64,000 nt of DNA from Trichobilharzia regenti (GCA_944472135.2 OX235263.1:30309379-30373378), one strand, 5' to 3'; positions 22,205-34,232 are shown, numbered from the stretch's first letter. A program made the numbers and translations. The notes: generated from the sequence alone by a model not told the origin.

Positions 22205-22757
22205 CTCTTATTCTCAGCTGTGAATTAAATGGTGCCACTAGGTCATCGTTTGGACGATCTCGGCAAACGTGTACATGAGAATCCAAAGTGTTCAGAACAA
22301 TTTGTATTAAATATTCTATCATACCTCTGGTCCCACAATTAATACCTGAAGATGATGGCGAGAATATGTTTGTAGCACCTCCCCCACTTCCAAGAAGGTT
22401 AGATGGGGTAAATTGATGTGAACTGGGAACATTTACGACATTGTTACCAACACCACCACCACCACCGCTTCCAGTAACACTACCTCCTCCAGGAACAGGT
22501 TTACTTCCACTGCCACCAGCAGCTGACATTGAAGACGATAGATTCCCTGTTCCAGCATCCATTTGTACAAGTCCTTCACTTTCTGAACTTCTTTTACGCA
22601 TTCTGACAGTACTACTAGTAAATGCTCCTCCTCCACCAGCTACATTTGATACTGAAGTAGATGGGATGTGTGAACCTAATGCACTGGAACTATACGACGT
22701 ACCGGTGCAAATGTTCATGTTACCTGGCAGATTTCCACCTGGTGCATTGTATTCATA
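22205..22757 (-). CDS. UNC79: UNC79 coding exon 15 of window (long Gly/Ser insert)
   Basis: A 553-nt exon, TGTAG acceptor and GTAGGT donor, phase 0 in and phase 1 out. It starts YEYNAPGGNLPG, continuing LLVILYK from the previous exon. An insert of about 130 residues rich in Gly, Ser and Val follows (GSGGGGGVGNNVVNVPSS). It then returns to MIEYLIQIVLNTLDSHVHVC, matching vertebrate LLHLIHITVNTLNAQYHSC. The Pro-rich frame on the plus strand here is only its shadow. Confidence 0.93.
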
Positions 22758-23922
22758 CTACATCAATGAAGTATATAAAGAAAAGACATTTTTGGCATTG
22801 TTATACTGAATTTTTGTAGTTACAACTGATATGATTATGAATGGTAAGCTAGAAAATAGCAGTCCAGGAGTGTGAACGTACCAATGACCTTAATCCCATA
22901 CTATTCGTTGGATAACGAGTCGCACCTTTGTGATCTCTGTGCACGAATCAAGGCACAAATTCCAGCCCGATCTCACTTTTAGGTAATGTTTGGATAGTAG
23001 GCTGACAGCTTTTTACGGTTAGCGCTAGTTAGGATTAGGCTTAGAGTGTGTTCGAAAGTTCTCCTGGTAAGTAATAATGTTTCATCTCGATACACCCAAT
23101 AAAAAAGTTAATATGGAACTGCAACATTAGGTTAATTATCTTCTCCATGTGTTAAAAACTTTATATTTCAAAAGTGACCGTGATAAAATAAGACACTGAA
23201 CCAACCTTTTCTGCACACAGAGTTAGGGTTTATATTGAAGATTCCCTAACGCCTATGACTCTTTATGGAGAAAAGGATTGTTCTGTCTTTCATTAAAGCA
23301 GAGTTTTAAACTTTTTCGCAATTGTTAGCATGCTTTTTGGTGAGCGGTTCACTACTATTATTTCCTTTTATCACATTTTACTGGGTTTCCTCTAACCTTC
23401 TTCACTTGTTGTCAAGTGGAAACACAATCTATCCAGCTCCTCATCATGTAACAGTTTTTACACCATCAGATTTAAAATATATTTCCATTGTGTCTCTGAC
23501 TATTACGTAATTTTATTTTATCTCTAGAAACCACTTCAGAGTAATTGTATCAGTTATATCAAGCACCCATTGCTCAGTAACAGATTACCATATCTTTTAG
23601 CAGATAAAAATACGACTGTACATCTACTGAAGATGACTTAGTCACTGAATGGTCTTTTATTTTCTTCATGACTCAATGGGTATTTCGAGTCTTTGGAAAA
23701 GTAGTTAGAATCCTGTGACTACAATGAAAGCTGAGCAGTTAAACCATCCAGTTTCCGGGAACGTAATAATACCAGAAGCAATCAACTGAGATTCAACTTT
23801 CTATAAATTCGAATTTACGCTAGCGGGTCTTAAGAAAAAGTAAATTTATGATAAAAAAAATAAACTAAGGTTTGCTTGAGAGAAAAAAATGAGTTGAAAA
23901 AGAAAAATCGATTTTCACTTAC
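22758..23922. other. Intron, no feature recognised
   Basis: No homology or repeat structure recognised between exons 14 and 15. Confidence 0.55.
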
Positions 23923-24148
23923 TTTATACAAGATAACTAGAAGTGTTTGAAGCCAATGCAGCCTAACCTGAGGTTCTAATAGTTTCAAGGTGAATGTTGG
24001 TGGTTGTGTGTCAGTAGCATAACGCTGAGGTGATGCACAAAATTGTAAAACAACCAAAGTTTGATGTAGAATACAACAACCCATACTGAAGTTACGATCA
24101 AGGACACCGGCAACATGTGCCAAAAATGCATGGAAAACGGTTGAATTT
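23923..24148 (-). CDS. UNC79: UNC79 coding exon 14 of window
   Basis: A 226-nt exon, ATTCAG acceptor and GTAAGT donor, phase 2 in and phase 0 out. It encodes NSTVFHAFLAHVAGVLDRNF, then LLEPQVRLHWLQTLLVILYK. The vertebrate counterparts are CFNAFIAGIAQVMDYN and LKPHIRQMWLKALLVILYK, with the same spacing. The donor falls exactly at the ILYK/Y boundary and the next exon supplies the Tyr. Confidence 0.95.
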
Positions 24149-24944
24149 CTGAATTTCCAGTTTGTATACATGAAAGGGATAAGGGAAAATCAGTACTTTA
24201 ATTAAATTTATGATGAAAATATCACAGTAAAATAGTTTAACATAAGGAAGCATTCATAGACAGGGAATGTCAACTGCCTCCGTAGTTATAAATATTTTAT
24301 GGTATTTTCAAGATTTTATGAAATCATCAAACTGAAGAAGTAATTTTTCATGAAATCCTATCTGAACTAGCATTTTCGTCACTTAGTATTCATTAAGAAG
24401 TCCCAACTGCACCTTTATTGAGGTTCATGGTCTAGCGCATTGGGGCAAGCTATTCATGTTAATGTTTAAACTTTGAATAATATATATCAGAACCAGTCAC
24501 CTGGTGACAGCAAAAGACTTCTAGATGAAATGCCTACCGAAAAGGAGCTATTTAAAATAGATCTCCAGTTACGTTATAGCCATTAACTTCAGTAAGACCA
24601 AGTTTCAAATCTCACAGAAGATGATACTCAAAATGTCACTGGAAGTTTCGCCAGAAGAATGTCAAGTAGGAGTGTCATCTAGTCAAGACACACATTTGTT
24701 GGGTTACCTAAGAGATTGCCTTTTTCTAATTCTCGTATTAGGGATATTACAATAACGTTATAGTGGAGCATTTTTAGTAACCAATTTTCAAGAAAATATT
24801 CACAGATGTGGTTTATTTTTATCCAGCCAGACGTCAGTAGAGACAATATCGTTTTGTTTTTCATTCATTGGGAAATACAAAAACTTTTGTAATCATGAAT
24901 ATCATATATGCGATACCCAATACTTTTCAAACTGTTAAAAGTGA
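24149..24944. other. Intron, no feature recognised
   Basis: AT-rich; nothing assigned. Confidence 0.55.
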
Positions 24945-26110
24945 ACTTGGTTTGGACATATATCTATCTGTCTGTTTTCGACATAAAACTTTGCACATAT
25001 ACGCGGCAGTTCAAGTCGCCACACTCCCTCCTTGTAGCACACAAAGCAACTGAAGAAAGTAGAAGAAACGCATAATAGAGACAGTGAGCAGAGGTGTGAG
25101 AAAAGGAATAGTAGTAACGAAGAACAATATAGTTTCATTGGAAATCATAAGTCACAGGGAGTGGATGCATCTGGGCCAGCCATTGAGAACGACTTTGAGC
25201 CATGTCACCAATTGTTTCCAACCATTGATTTTTACCGTCCCGAGGACCCCAACCAGTCAGGAAGTCTACACGTTCCTACGTAGATTAAACTAACTGTTGT
25301 AGATTTCATTGACTGATGAGGCCATGTTTTGGTTTGACCGCCACTAGCTCTTTTCCAGCCTAACCCTATATCAGCTAACATTGCTCGTCGAGGAAGGCGA
25401 TGACTAGGCATACGTAACACATGTCGTAACCATCTCGGTCGATGTAACTTCACAACCTCGTCGATTGATTTCCCCTCTTTCCCTAGCACTCGATGCCTAA
25501 CCTTAATATTGATCACCTTATTATACCACTTTACACGGGAAATAGAACACAGGCACCTATGATCAAAGACAGCTAGTTAGGCTTTTCATGTCTTCCACTC
25601 TCAATAGCCAGGTATGGCTCACAGCCATAAAGGAGGATGGAGCGGACTGATGAGCAGTACACCTGCCCTTTGTTCGATAGTCGGATATCTCGTCTACGCC
25701 AGAGACGGTGTAAACTGGCATATGCGAAACTAGCCCTCTGTATCCGTGCTGAGATTTCGTCAGAGATCAACCCGTTGGAGTTGGCTGATGGTACTTCCCA
25801 AGTAGGTGAAGCGGCCAACGTGATCTACCACTTCACTTCCTATTTCTAATCTAGGAGTCGGTGTAGTCCAGTCCTGTAACGTCATCTTGCATTTGGCGGG
25901 AGCGAATCGCATGCCAAACTTTCGTAGATTGCAACTCAAGGTGTTCAAAGACTCTGCATTTTGTCAGAGTCTTCACCTAGAAGGACTATATATTCTGCAT
26001 ATTCTAAGTCAACGAGATTATTCCCTAGTAGCAAGTCAATCTCTGAGTCGCTGAAGCTAGTTAGGGTTAAGTCCATTAGTACATCTATGATGAAGTTGAA
26101 TAGAAATGGA
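24945..26110 (-). mobile_element. RTE family 2 retrotransposon, 5'-truncated
   Basis: Minus strand. Reads LRKFGMRFAPAKCKMTLQDW, VVDHVGRFTYLGSTIS, then YCSSVRSILLYGC, HRPRWLRHVLRMPSHRLPRR and SGGQTKTWPHQSMKS. A 3' untranslated end follows with GACAGATAGATA-like sequence near 24965. Several frame changes. Intact where the copy at 13-14 kb is interrupted. Confidence 0.82.
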
Positions 26111-26149
26111 CATATATAACAAAAATTATTTAGTAAACGAATAACTCAC

Positions 26150-26537
26150 CTCATTTTATGCGGTGGTATATCAAAAGAACCATCAGTATAACCAAGTAAG
26201 AAGGCCAGGTGTCTTTGAGCTTTGCTTAAAGCTTTACGATCTTTTAACTCATCTCTGGACTTATTTGCCATATTGTGACGTCCACCACTTCCACTGGAGC
26301 CACCAATCCCACTGCCAACTCCTCCATCTCCTCCACCACCACTTCCTCCACCGCTAGATCCACTGGTACCACCTTCATCCAATTTTATATCAAGTTGAAC
26401 TGTAGACATAAATTTAAGCAATAAGCGAACCCATTGATGAAGTGTGTCACGTTCACTTCCGTCTAAATCTAATGCTTGTTGTATGGAACTAAGGAATTTA
26501 TTATTGCTGTCAAGAAATTCACCAGCTTGTAAACCAC
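26150..26537 (-). CDS. UNC79: UNC79 coding exon 13 of window (Gly/Ser linker inside conserved core)
   Basis: A 388-nt exon, TTTAG acceptor and GTGAGT donor. It reads GGLQAGEFLDSNNKFLSSIQ, then the conserved LHQWVRLLLKFMSTVQ. Next is a Gly/Ser run of about 30 residues (GGSGGGGDGGVGSGIGGSSG), then KAQRHLAFLLGYTDGSFDIP ending PPHKM plus two bases of Arg. The vertebrate block is VHQLITVLMKFM...KRHLYVLLGYDQQEGCFMIAPQKMR, an unmistakable match. Confidence 0.95.
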
Positions 26538-27349
26538 CTAAATAATGATAAAAAAATTCATAAAGTTTATTACATTACAAATTTCCGTAGGCAATCGTAC
26601 ATGTAAGGGCACTACTCGTGAGAATTGATTACGCTAAATATAGTTAAAGTTGGTAATTATTCGAGGAACTTATATTCTTCATAAAAAACTAGATGTGTCC
26701 CCATTTAAATAGTAGCTTTTTAAATCAGATTATAATTTATAGAAACTGTCACTTCAAATGTAAATTTGAAATTTACATTCCTATATCGACTCATTAACGG
26801 AGAAGCCACAAGTTACGTTTTATCACAAATAATCATAAAATAACATATCACTAAGGTCTGTTAGACATTTGTTTCGTCCTAGTTTGACGCACTTCATCAG
26901 TACTTACTTATCATCCACAGCAGACTGGTTTAAAAATCTATGGGCATGTAGTGGTTTAAATAATCGATTGAACATTTATGGTTCAAAACTTCTAACTCTT
27001 ACCAACTGACTACTTATAATCATTACAGTAGGATATTTTTCCCCTCCACACAGTGAAGAAGACGACAAAGACTGATAAGATAGAATAGAATATTGTTTCC
27101 TTTCAGATATTTCCTAAACTACTGAAAATGCTTAAAACGAAACAGTGCTCAGATCAAACACTCAGAAAATTCTGCTACCAAAGAAACCATGTAGGTGAGT
27201 ATTATAAAAGTTGGATTTTGAAAATTTTGCTACCCCTTTAGTATGACTGTGAACAATAAATTGTGCTCTAAACTTTAAAAAATATATTTGCCGTATACTT
27301 GTCTACTGCTATAATGACAGCGTTTTATATTTTATAACTGAAAGAAGGG
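26538..27349. other. Intron; apart from the SINE remnant nothing recognised
   Basis: AT-rich, no open frame. Confidence 0.5.
26868..26927 (-). repeat. Hammerhead SINE remnant
   Basis: Minus-strand stretch AAGTACTGATGAAGTGCGTC, AAACTAGGACGAAACAAATG, the hammerhead part of the SINE only, with a damaged stem II. Confidence 0.55.
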
Positions 27350-28440
27350 TAGGACGATATACACATTTCCTCAGTTTTGTACCAATCCGATACAAAATCA
27401 ATTTGGTTAGATGCCTGACGAATAGAGCAGACGGATTTGTACAGATGACTCCCTGGAAAGTGAATTAGGATGCATCGAAAATATTCTTGTCCAAACTGGT
27501 TATCCTAGTAGATTTGTAGGGAGACATATGAACGCCAGGTATAGCAAAGAGAAACTAACAACAGGTGAAAAGTAACAACTGTACCTAAAATTGCAATTTA
27601 ATGGGGACGTGGCCAGTGAAGTCTTACGTCTAAGATTATAGAGAGCGATAAAACGGACTTATACTGCCGCCACCCTTTGTTTGTCATTTTCCGGTCGACC
27701 AATTATGATTGATCAAGCGAAAGACGTTGCTTAGTTGTGCCACTTCCATGTGTATCTACAAATTTAGTTGCTCCTATGGAGAGAGCTATATAGGGCGAAC
27801 AACTAGACAGCTTAACAAACGCATTAATAAGCATCTTCCTTCATGGTTCGGAAAAGGTCAAATAAAATCCATACGAAGTTCTATTTTGACTCATTTGATT
27901 GATAGCGGTCACCAAATTGACAGAAGTAGCGCCTTCAAAGTTATCTATCGCATTCCATCGAGCCATCTGAAGCAATGGGAATTAATTCGAGAGAACAATC
28001 CTACTCTTTGCATACAAAAGAAGTTTGTTCTACCTTTGTCTCCCCCTTGGTCTAAGTTAATTCTAATTGAAACCCTCCCACTCTCTCTTATTTTCCATTT
28101 CCTTCGTGTTTTAATGATATTTATTTAAACTCTGATTATTTGTCCTATAAATTATTATCTGATTTAACCTTTGTCTACATATACACACATATTACTACCT
28201 TCGTCATTCTTATTGCCACCTGCATAACCCTTATTATCATTATTTTCTTATCATTATAATCATCGCTATTAATGACGTTCAAAACATTTACCACATTATT
28301 ATTATTACTTAATCCACAAAATCCCCGTCATTGGTTAAAATGTTTATATATAAATCTATGTAAATTTGAGTAAAGCCTGGAGAAGATCAAATTGAAAACA
28401 ATATTGTTCGCTCATATGTCTTGTTCTAATATGAAAGAAG
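27350..28440 (+). mobile_element. PLE copy D, 3' fragment
   Basis: Decayed end of the reverse transcriptase (27400-27700, stops in all frames) followed by a GIY-YIG domain and a pyrimidine-rich 3' region. A short direct repeat TGAAAGAAGGGTAG occurs near both ends (27340 and 28430) and may mark the terminal repeats. Confidence 0.7.
27709..28128 (+). pseudogene. PLE GIY-YIG endonuclease domain
   Basis: Open for 139 codons. CIYKFSCSYGESYIGRTTRQ carries the GIY-YIG pair and Arg, followed by RSSILTHLIDSGHQIDRSSA, FKVIYRIPSSHL and LCIQKKFVLPLSPPW. In the family this domain nicks target DNA. The reverse transcriptase in front is destroyed. Confidence 0.82.
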
Positions 28441-28810
28441 GGTAGAACAGTTAATTGATTCAGTGGTGGGATCTGACAGATGAACTATCTAAACGTTGAG
28501 GAAGCAATAAAATTTGCTATCTTTAATTTAGGAGGTAGAAAAAAATGTGAAACTGTCTCTATCCTCCCTCCCAGATAGAATTTAACAATCTACCAATGAA
28601 AATCAGGTAATAAATTGAAAGGAAAGCACGTGTCCAATTCAAAGAATTGTACATTAAACAGCCATTCAGTTAGGGATGAGAGTTAACAAGAAGCCAATAA
28701 TGAAAGAAGTGTAACTAAAGATAGAAAATATGATAACTAATTATATTTTACAAGAACTTTTATAATAATGTACACTTGACATTATTTCAATTTCATTAGG
28801 AGTTTCGCGT

Positions 28811-29037
28811 TGTGCATTGGTGACACAGCGGTAGAATGCCCGCCAACCACCCATGTGGTCCGGGGTTCGATCCCCGGTTAACACAGTCCTTTGCCTTGCT
28901 AAGTCAGTAATGAGACTGGTAAGGAGGTTAGGTCGATAATGAGGCTAGCAACCCATCCCGTAAAAATAAACACCACTGCTACCGAAACTTCAAGCCCCTA
29001 AGTCCTATGTTCTACTGGGAACGTAAAGGAATAAAGT
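28811..29037 (+). repeat. tRNA-derived SINE, family 2
   Basis: Head with box A-like GGTGACACAGCGGTAGAATG and box B GGGGTTCGATCCCC (about 28861-28874). A body with CCCATCCCGTAAAAATAAAC follows, then the 3' tail CCTATGTTCTACTGGGAACG and AATAAA. Other copies at 35245, 39238, 51903, 52672 and 54738. Confidence 0.8.
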
Positions 29038-29076
29038 GATATTCAAGTGTTGGTTTGTAGGGATTTGACTGGTTTA

Positions 29077-29266
29077 CAGGATTTCATCATGAGCTGACAT
29101 CATTTAGAGAACCACTGGAAAACCTGGGAGTACTGGACAGCTGTTTCGTCCTAGTTTGGGACTCTTCATAAGTACGCACCCATCGGGATTCGAACCCAGA
29201 ACCTTCCGGTTACTAGGCGAGCTCGTATACCATTAAGCCACTGGGACCCGATCCAATGGCCCATGA
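29077..29266 (-). repeat. Hammerhead SINE (Sm-alpha-like)
   Basis: Minus-strand copy with box A region CAGTGGCTTAATGGTATACG, box B GGGTTCGAATCCC and the hammerhead fold (29126-29181: GTACTT, ATGAAGA, GTCC/GGAC, GAAACAGCTGTC, CAGTAC). Box B and GAAAC are intact; stem I has one mismatch. Confidence 0.83.
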
Positions 29267-29444
29267 ATAAAATAAAAAAATAATAATGAGTTTCGCGTGA
29301 CTAGAAAAGATTTTCTTGGGATACACTTCTTTTTTATACAAAACTTAAGTTTCATGAACTTATGTATGACATTCTCCTCACTCTGAAGTGGAGTGATACA
29401 TTAATAAATTGTGTAAAACTTGGGCACTGTGGTAGTAAGTAATT

Positions 29445-30380
29445 CCATATTAGTTTGTTTATTAGATGTATCACACAGTGAAACAGTATTATTTACGGAT
29501 GACGTTTCGAAAAAAATTTATTGTGGTTCATAATCATATCAATTGTAATCACACGACTTTGAAATTTGAGTTTTATAGTTTTCTTTGTTTTCTCCTGTTT
29601 GTCGTCGTTGGGGGAGTAGAATTTTCCAGATATCTGGGACAGGTGTTGAATTACTCCTATTACATGTATTTGCGGTTGATTCGATAAACAAAGCTTCTGC
29701 TATCAATCTCTCCCTCCACCCCGCTGTTACATTAGATTTTAAAACTGTCAACCTATCGCATCCAGCCTGTTGTATGGTTGTATGTAATTGCATGTAGTGA
29801 GTGGTATAGCTGAACTATTCTCTAGATTTCTTATCTTATTTGGGTCAAGTAATCTAGATTTTGCTAGGTTTTTATGTTCGGCTAGTCTGACTGCCCCTGT
29901 TCTACTAGTTTGACCTACGTGTTTAACCTGACAATCATTCAAGCAGGGTATTAGATAAACTAAATTGTTTTGTTTTAACGGCTCCACAGGATCCTTTAAC
30001 CGACAAAGCTTGTTTCTAATTGAGTTTGTGGTTGGTTTGAATGCCAGCCACTTTTATTCCTGCCTTGTTAGGAATTCTGCGTAAGGCTTCTGAGGTTCCT
30101 TGCTTGTATGGAATTACTGTTGATGGTTTAGATTCCTTATTGTTGGTGTCTTCATTATTATTATTATTATTATCACTATCGCCACTATCATTATTTATTT
30201 TATTTTTAGATTTCCTTACATATTACCTGACTAATTTATCCGGATAGCTATTAAGTTTCAAGGCTTCTTTTATGTGTATCACTTCTTTTCTTAGATTTTC
30301 CTTAGTACTACTTAGTTCTTGTGATCCAGTAAACAATACTGTTTCACTGTGTGATATATGTAATAAACAAACTAATATGG
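29445..30380 (-). mobile_element. PLE copy E: GIY-YIG fragment between inverted repeats
   Basis: Inverted arms of 52 bp at 29445-29496 and 30329-30380 (CCATATTAGTTTGTTTATTA ... and complement). Between them is a minus-strand GIY-YIG region plus low-complexity ATT repeats at about 30155-30180. Confidence 0.8.
29539..29987 (-). pseudogene. PLE GIY-YIG endonuclease fragment, second PLE lineage
   Basis: Reads NNLVYLIPCLNDCQVKHVGQ then TSRTGAVRLAEHKN. The VYLIPC..C..+HVGQTSR pattern is a GIY-YIG domain distinct in sequence from copies A-D. After a frame change a second part has WRERLIAEALFIESTANTCN and NSTPVPDIW. Frameshift makes it a pseudogene. Confidence 0.75.
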
Positions 30381-30880
30381 ACTGATAAAGTCTATGAGAT
30401 AGCTGATGTGAGAGGATACAAATTTGAAGATAGTATTTGTGATCGCAATATGACTCTCCTCAGTTAAATATCCTTGCACAACCTCTAGTTGTACTCAGTA
30501 AAAGCTACAATATCTGGAAAAGAATTCTCTGATATTATGAAAGTGAAAACTTAATTAAAATTTGAAAATCTTTTTGGATTCTACATAAAAGCAGCAGAAA
30601 CTTAAGACTTCACATGTGTGATATAAATCAGAAGTGATTGCATCCATTCATATAAAAGTCTACTTCATCTACATCTAGCGACAGTACCGCACTTCCCTGG
30701 TGGTGGCATGAATATGAATACCAGCCGAAATGGGAGCAGAAATACAAGGAGGGTTAAGAATGGAGAGCTGTTTACATACTTCTGAACCTTTAATTATATG
30801 GTAACTGAAAGCGGTTTGTACAGGCAAAAGGATATGTGCAAGATGACTAGGATTTTACCAGACGGACACACCTAAAATTA
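30381..30880. other. Intron, no feature recognised
   Basis: No frame or repeat assigned. Confidence 0.5.
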
Positions 30881-32060
30881 GATCTTAATCTGAGGAAAGT
30901 GAAGAAGCAGCCTACTGGACATCGAATCAACATGAGGAGTCGATCCATACTGAAACCGCTATCTAATACGAGGACCCTTCAGCGATGAGTCGGCAGCTTT
31001 CAAAGAAGTTGAAGGTAGACTACTGCCTAAGATCAACATCCAGAAACTTAGGGAGGAAACTGAAAAAGACACCTTCACTGCAGTCCACTAAGAAAAGTCA
31101 CAGACATTAAGCAACATCACCGAGGAAACCTGCGTGGAAAAACACAGGAACTCTGTGAACTGACATAGAATGTGACCTATACAGCCGTTTTCGGAAGGAA
31201 GGAGAGGCGAGACAAGGAATGGCTACCTGAGGAAACGTGTAATATTATACGAGAAAGATGGTGAAGCAGAAGATGAGTTATCGCGAAGATGAACAAAAAA
31301 GGAGAAACTGAGTGTAACTTACAAGGCACTGAATAAAGCAGTAAAAAAGAATACTTGGCAAGACAATGGAGAGATTTATGACACCCTGGCAACTAAAGCA
31401 GAACAGATTGCAGGTATTCGAGACCTCAGAATACCACATCAGATAACCAGGTAACTGTTCGGGAAGAGAATAGAGCAGATGAAACCAGTGAAAGATTGTG
31501 AAGGAACGCCGATTTCCAAAGAAGTGAAGCGAAGGGAATGCAGACCTGACCACTTCAAGCGAGTCTTGATTAGATCACCACGTACACCTCCTTCAGAAAT
31601 GCCATTAGCAGACACAGAAATGCCAGTAATTACCATCATCCTAACAAAACCAGAAGTCCTAAAGGTCATGAAGTTACTGAAAGAGAGGAGAGCAGCAAAA
31701 CGAAGTGGGATTCTTCCAAAAGCTCTGTAAACGGGACCAGCGCCCTCAACAAACATGCTCACTATACTATTGATAATCGCTTAGAACAAAGGAGAGGTGC
31801 CTGCTGATTAGCAGAAGGATAAACTTATCAAACTGCAAAGCAGGGCAACTCAAGAAATGATGCGTAATCATGGCTCTATCCACTCCAAGCAACATATTAA
31901 GCCGCTTCATTTTAGGGAGAATATAAGATGTCCAAAATAGAATAATTGGCCCAAAACAGACTGGATTCAGTTGCAGTCACCTCTATACTTCAAATTCATA
32001 AACTTTAGAAACGCCTTCGACATCAACGACAGTGAAGTATTTAGGCAGCTACTACACAGT
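30881..32060 (+). mobile_element. RTE (SR2-like), decayed middle part
   Basis: Contains the segment between endonuclease and reverse transcriptase, with IPHQITR, RRECRPDHFKRVLIRSPRTP and MKLLKERRAAKRSGILPKAL. The start of the reverse transcriptase follows as LYFKFINFRNAFDINDSEVF (motif A-like F.NAFD). Stops and frame changes throughout. It complements the 3' fragments elsewhere, which start later. Confidence 0.65.
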
Positions 32061-32275
32061 GCAGTGTAGTGTTTACCTAATATACACCAAATGTACTTGC
32101 TTTTTATTCCAATATTTACCAAACTATGATATAATTTTCCTTCATTTTACATAACCGAATAACTGGAATTAATAGAAATGAAATAAATACTCTAATCATG
32201 TAAAAAAATGTACAAATGTTGCTTAGTAAATTAACGACAAATTTATTTCATCATCAACAAGATATGGAGTATTAC

Positions 32276-32377
32276 CTGTCAATAACCCGCATACAGAAGA
32301 GATTGATGGTCGTGATCGCCTAGCCCCATGACCAAATTTAAACTGTGATCTTTGTATTCCTTCTGGTGCAATAGAAT
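32276..32377 (-). CDS. UNC79: UNC79 coding exon 12 of window
   Basis: A 102-nt exon, ATTCAG acceptor and GTAATA donor, phase 1 at both ends, so it could be skipped without breaking the frame. It encodes DSIAPEGIQRSQFKFGHGAR, then RSRPSISSVCGLLTG. Homology alone is weak. The call rests on matching phase with both neighbours, good splice sites and position. It aligns loosely with the vertebrate RALSLPETLTSKI region. Confidence 0.75.
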
Positions 32378-32609
32378 CTGAATAAATGAATTGAAAAAGT
32401 AAACAGTTTTATTTGGATGAAAAATCGTATTCCAATGTTTGCATCTGTCTATTTAGGTTTAAATGCATGCAAGATCGAAGCAATTGTTATTTATTTATCG
32501 ATACAGCTTCGACACAAAAAATGATGCAAGCGAAAATTGAAGATTGATCATCTGTCAACCTTATTGAAAGGATATGGAAAAGTTTTTGATGATCCTTCTG
32601 TATGTAGAT

Positions 32610-33520
32610 ACGTATCCTGTTAAACAGAAGCTATCAGATCTTTGTTGTTTCTTAAGTCTTTAAGCTGCTGTTTGCGTTCCTTTGTCAGGAGGTGTCGGAC
32701 TTTAGTTTTTGAATTGATGTATTGAATACTGCAATCAGAAATTGTAGACTTAAAATGTAAGAAATCTGCATCAGAGACATGAGTAATGTCGCTTGCTTGA
32801 CTAATAAGATTTTCAAATTGGACGTACGTGTGCAGTCTGTTACTGTATAGATTTACAAACTTTCAACCCTAAAGATAGGGCTTCTAGTTGTAAGGTAGAC
32901 AAGCTGACGGAGGAGTAACTGAAAACAAATTTATTGGGGTCGATAGGGAACTTTCTCTGTACTTCGACGGATTTGAGGCTCCTGTTCAATTCAGATTTGA
33001 CATTCTCAGCTCGTTTTCTTTGCGCCAACATAACATATTCATTAAACGATTCTCTTTCACTTGATGATAGTTCGGAAAGAGCAAAAGACCTCTGTGATAT
33101 ATTTCTCTGTAACTCGAATATACGCGAGCTAATAGAATCAATCAGGTTTCTTGTGTGACGTTGGAGAGTTTTAGAATTGGTATAAATGTGATATCTTCGG
33201 AGTGCCTTCCAGAACCACTTCGGATATCGACGATTCTTAATGCAGTCTCCATAGAAGTCCAATTTTGCATTCACTTCGGCAAGTTTGACAGAGTTGCGCA
33301 GATACCCATTGAATTCCCTAACTGTCGTAGGGTCCTTACATTTTTTCAAATCATGGAAAATACCCATTGGAACATTAGATTGAAAAGAACAAGAAGTTCA
33401 GCAAAGATATCTTTTCGGCGATTTCCTTTTATTAGGACATACCAATGGACAAATATTAATTCAGTCAATACAAGACTTCAAATACGCGTTGACGCCGATT
33501 TTTTCTAATGATCCAGCCAG
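32610..33520 (-). mobile_element. PLE copy F: N-terminal (5') fragment
   Basis: The only PLE copy in the window that keeps the protein N-terminal region. It is disrupted at its end and lacks the reverse transcriptase core and nuclease. Confidence 0.72.
32617..33367 (-). pseudogene. PLE N-terminal domain
   Basis: Reads GIFHDLKKCKDPTTVREFNG, RTHTRNL-like helical sequence and then FVFSYSSVSLSTLQLEALSL followed by GLKVC, the conserved 'S...L...ELEALSLG.KF' motif at the N-terminus of PLE proteins. After a frameshift near 32848 it continues to LLTKERKQQLKDLRNNKDLI before a stop, where complete PLE proteins enter the reverse transcriptase. Confidence 0.75.
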
Positions 33521-33914
33521 CGAATGTGGGTACAATAAAAAAAATTGTTCTAGACTGGATACTTTCATGATTCATCACAGTAACATATACTCCACCTAAA
33601 CTCACGTGACACTGAGACAACTTTATGAAATCAAGAAAAAATAACCTACCTAATTATAAAATAAGGATGTCTGTTTGGAAACTGTGGTAGAGTAATATTA
33701 TATATTTGAATGGACTTATTCGATAAAACACAGTAAATGCTACTATATCACTCTATGTTTTGTCAAAAAAATTATACTCTTATTGTGTTGTCCGACAACT
33801 GAACAGGGTAACAAATATCCAAGTGCTGAATATTATACTTACAGCTACTTTGTAGTTAATCAAAAATAATCTAGCAAAAATGTGAACAAACGTAGTCATG
33901 CCTTCTTTGCTCAC

Positions 33915-34232
33915 CTGTATAATGTGAATCACTTGATCCAGGTTGGCTTACAGATTGTTTTCGTTTCTGACTTCCATCTTTTCCTTCCGTTTGTAATTGT
34001 GTAGATGAGGTTGAATTTGACAAAAGTAATTGTTGATGCATATTTGATTGTGTTTGTGATTGTTGTGCTTGAGTGAAACAACCAACTGTATGTGCACTGA
34101 ATCGTAGAGAATAGGCACGAGAATTTAAACTTATTGATTTAAGACCGGTACTCTTATTGATTGCAAATGCAGCACGTTCAAATTGATTTTGAAAATGTTC
34201 ACCAGTACGATGTGATCCATTTAAATCAGTCA
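33915..34232 (-). CDS. UNC79: UNC79 coding exon 11 of window
   Basis: A 318-nt exon, TTTCAG acceptor and GTGAGC donor, phase 1 in and phase 1 out. The first half (VTDLNGSHRTGEHFQNQFER, AAFAINKST) resembles the vertebrate VANLSDAALWKIKRARFA region in position and basic character. The second half is Gln- and Ser-rich (QAQQSQTQSNMHQQLLLSNS) and ends GSQKRKQSVSQPGSSDSHYT. The KRKQSV stretch is a plausible basophilic phosphorylation site (inference). Confidence 0.82.

Noticed and set aside
22441..22809. Plus-strand proline-rich open frame
   Set aside because: Antisense of the Gly/Ser-rich UNC79 exon 15, which explains the Pro and Leu runs.
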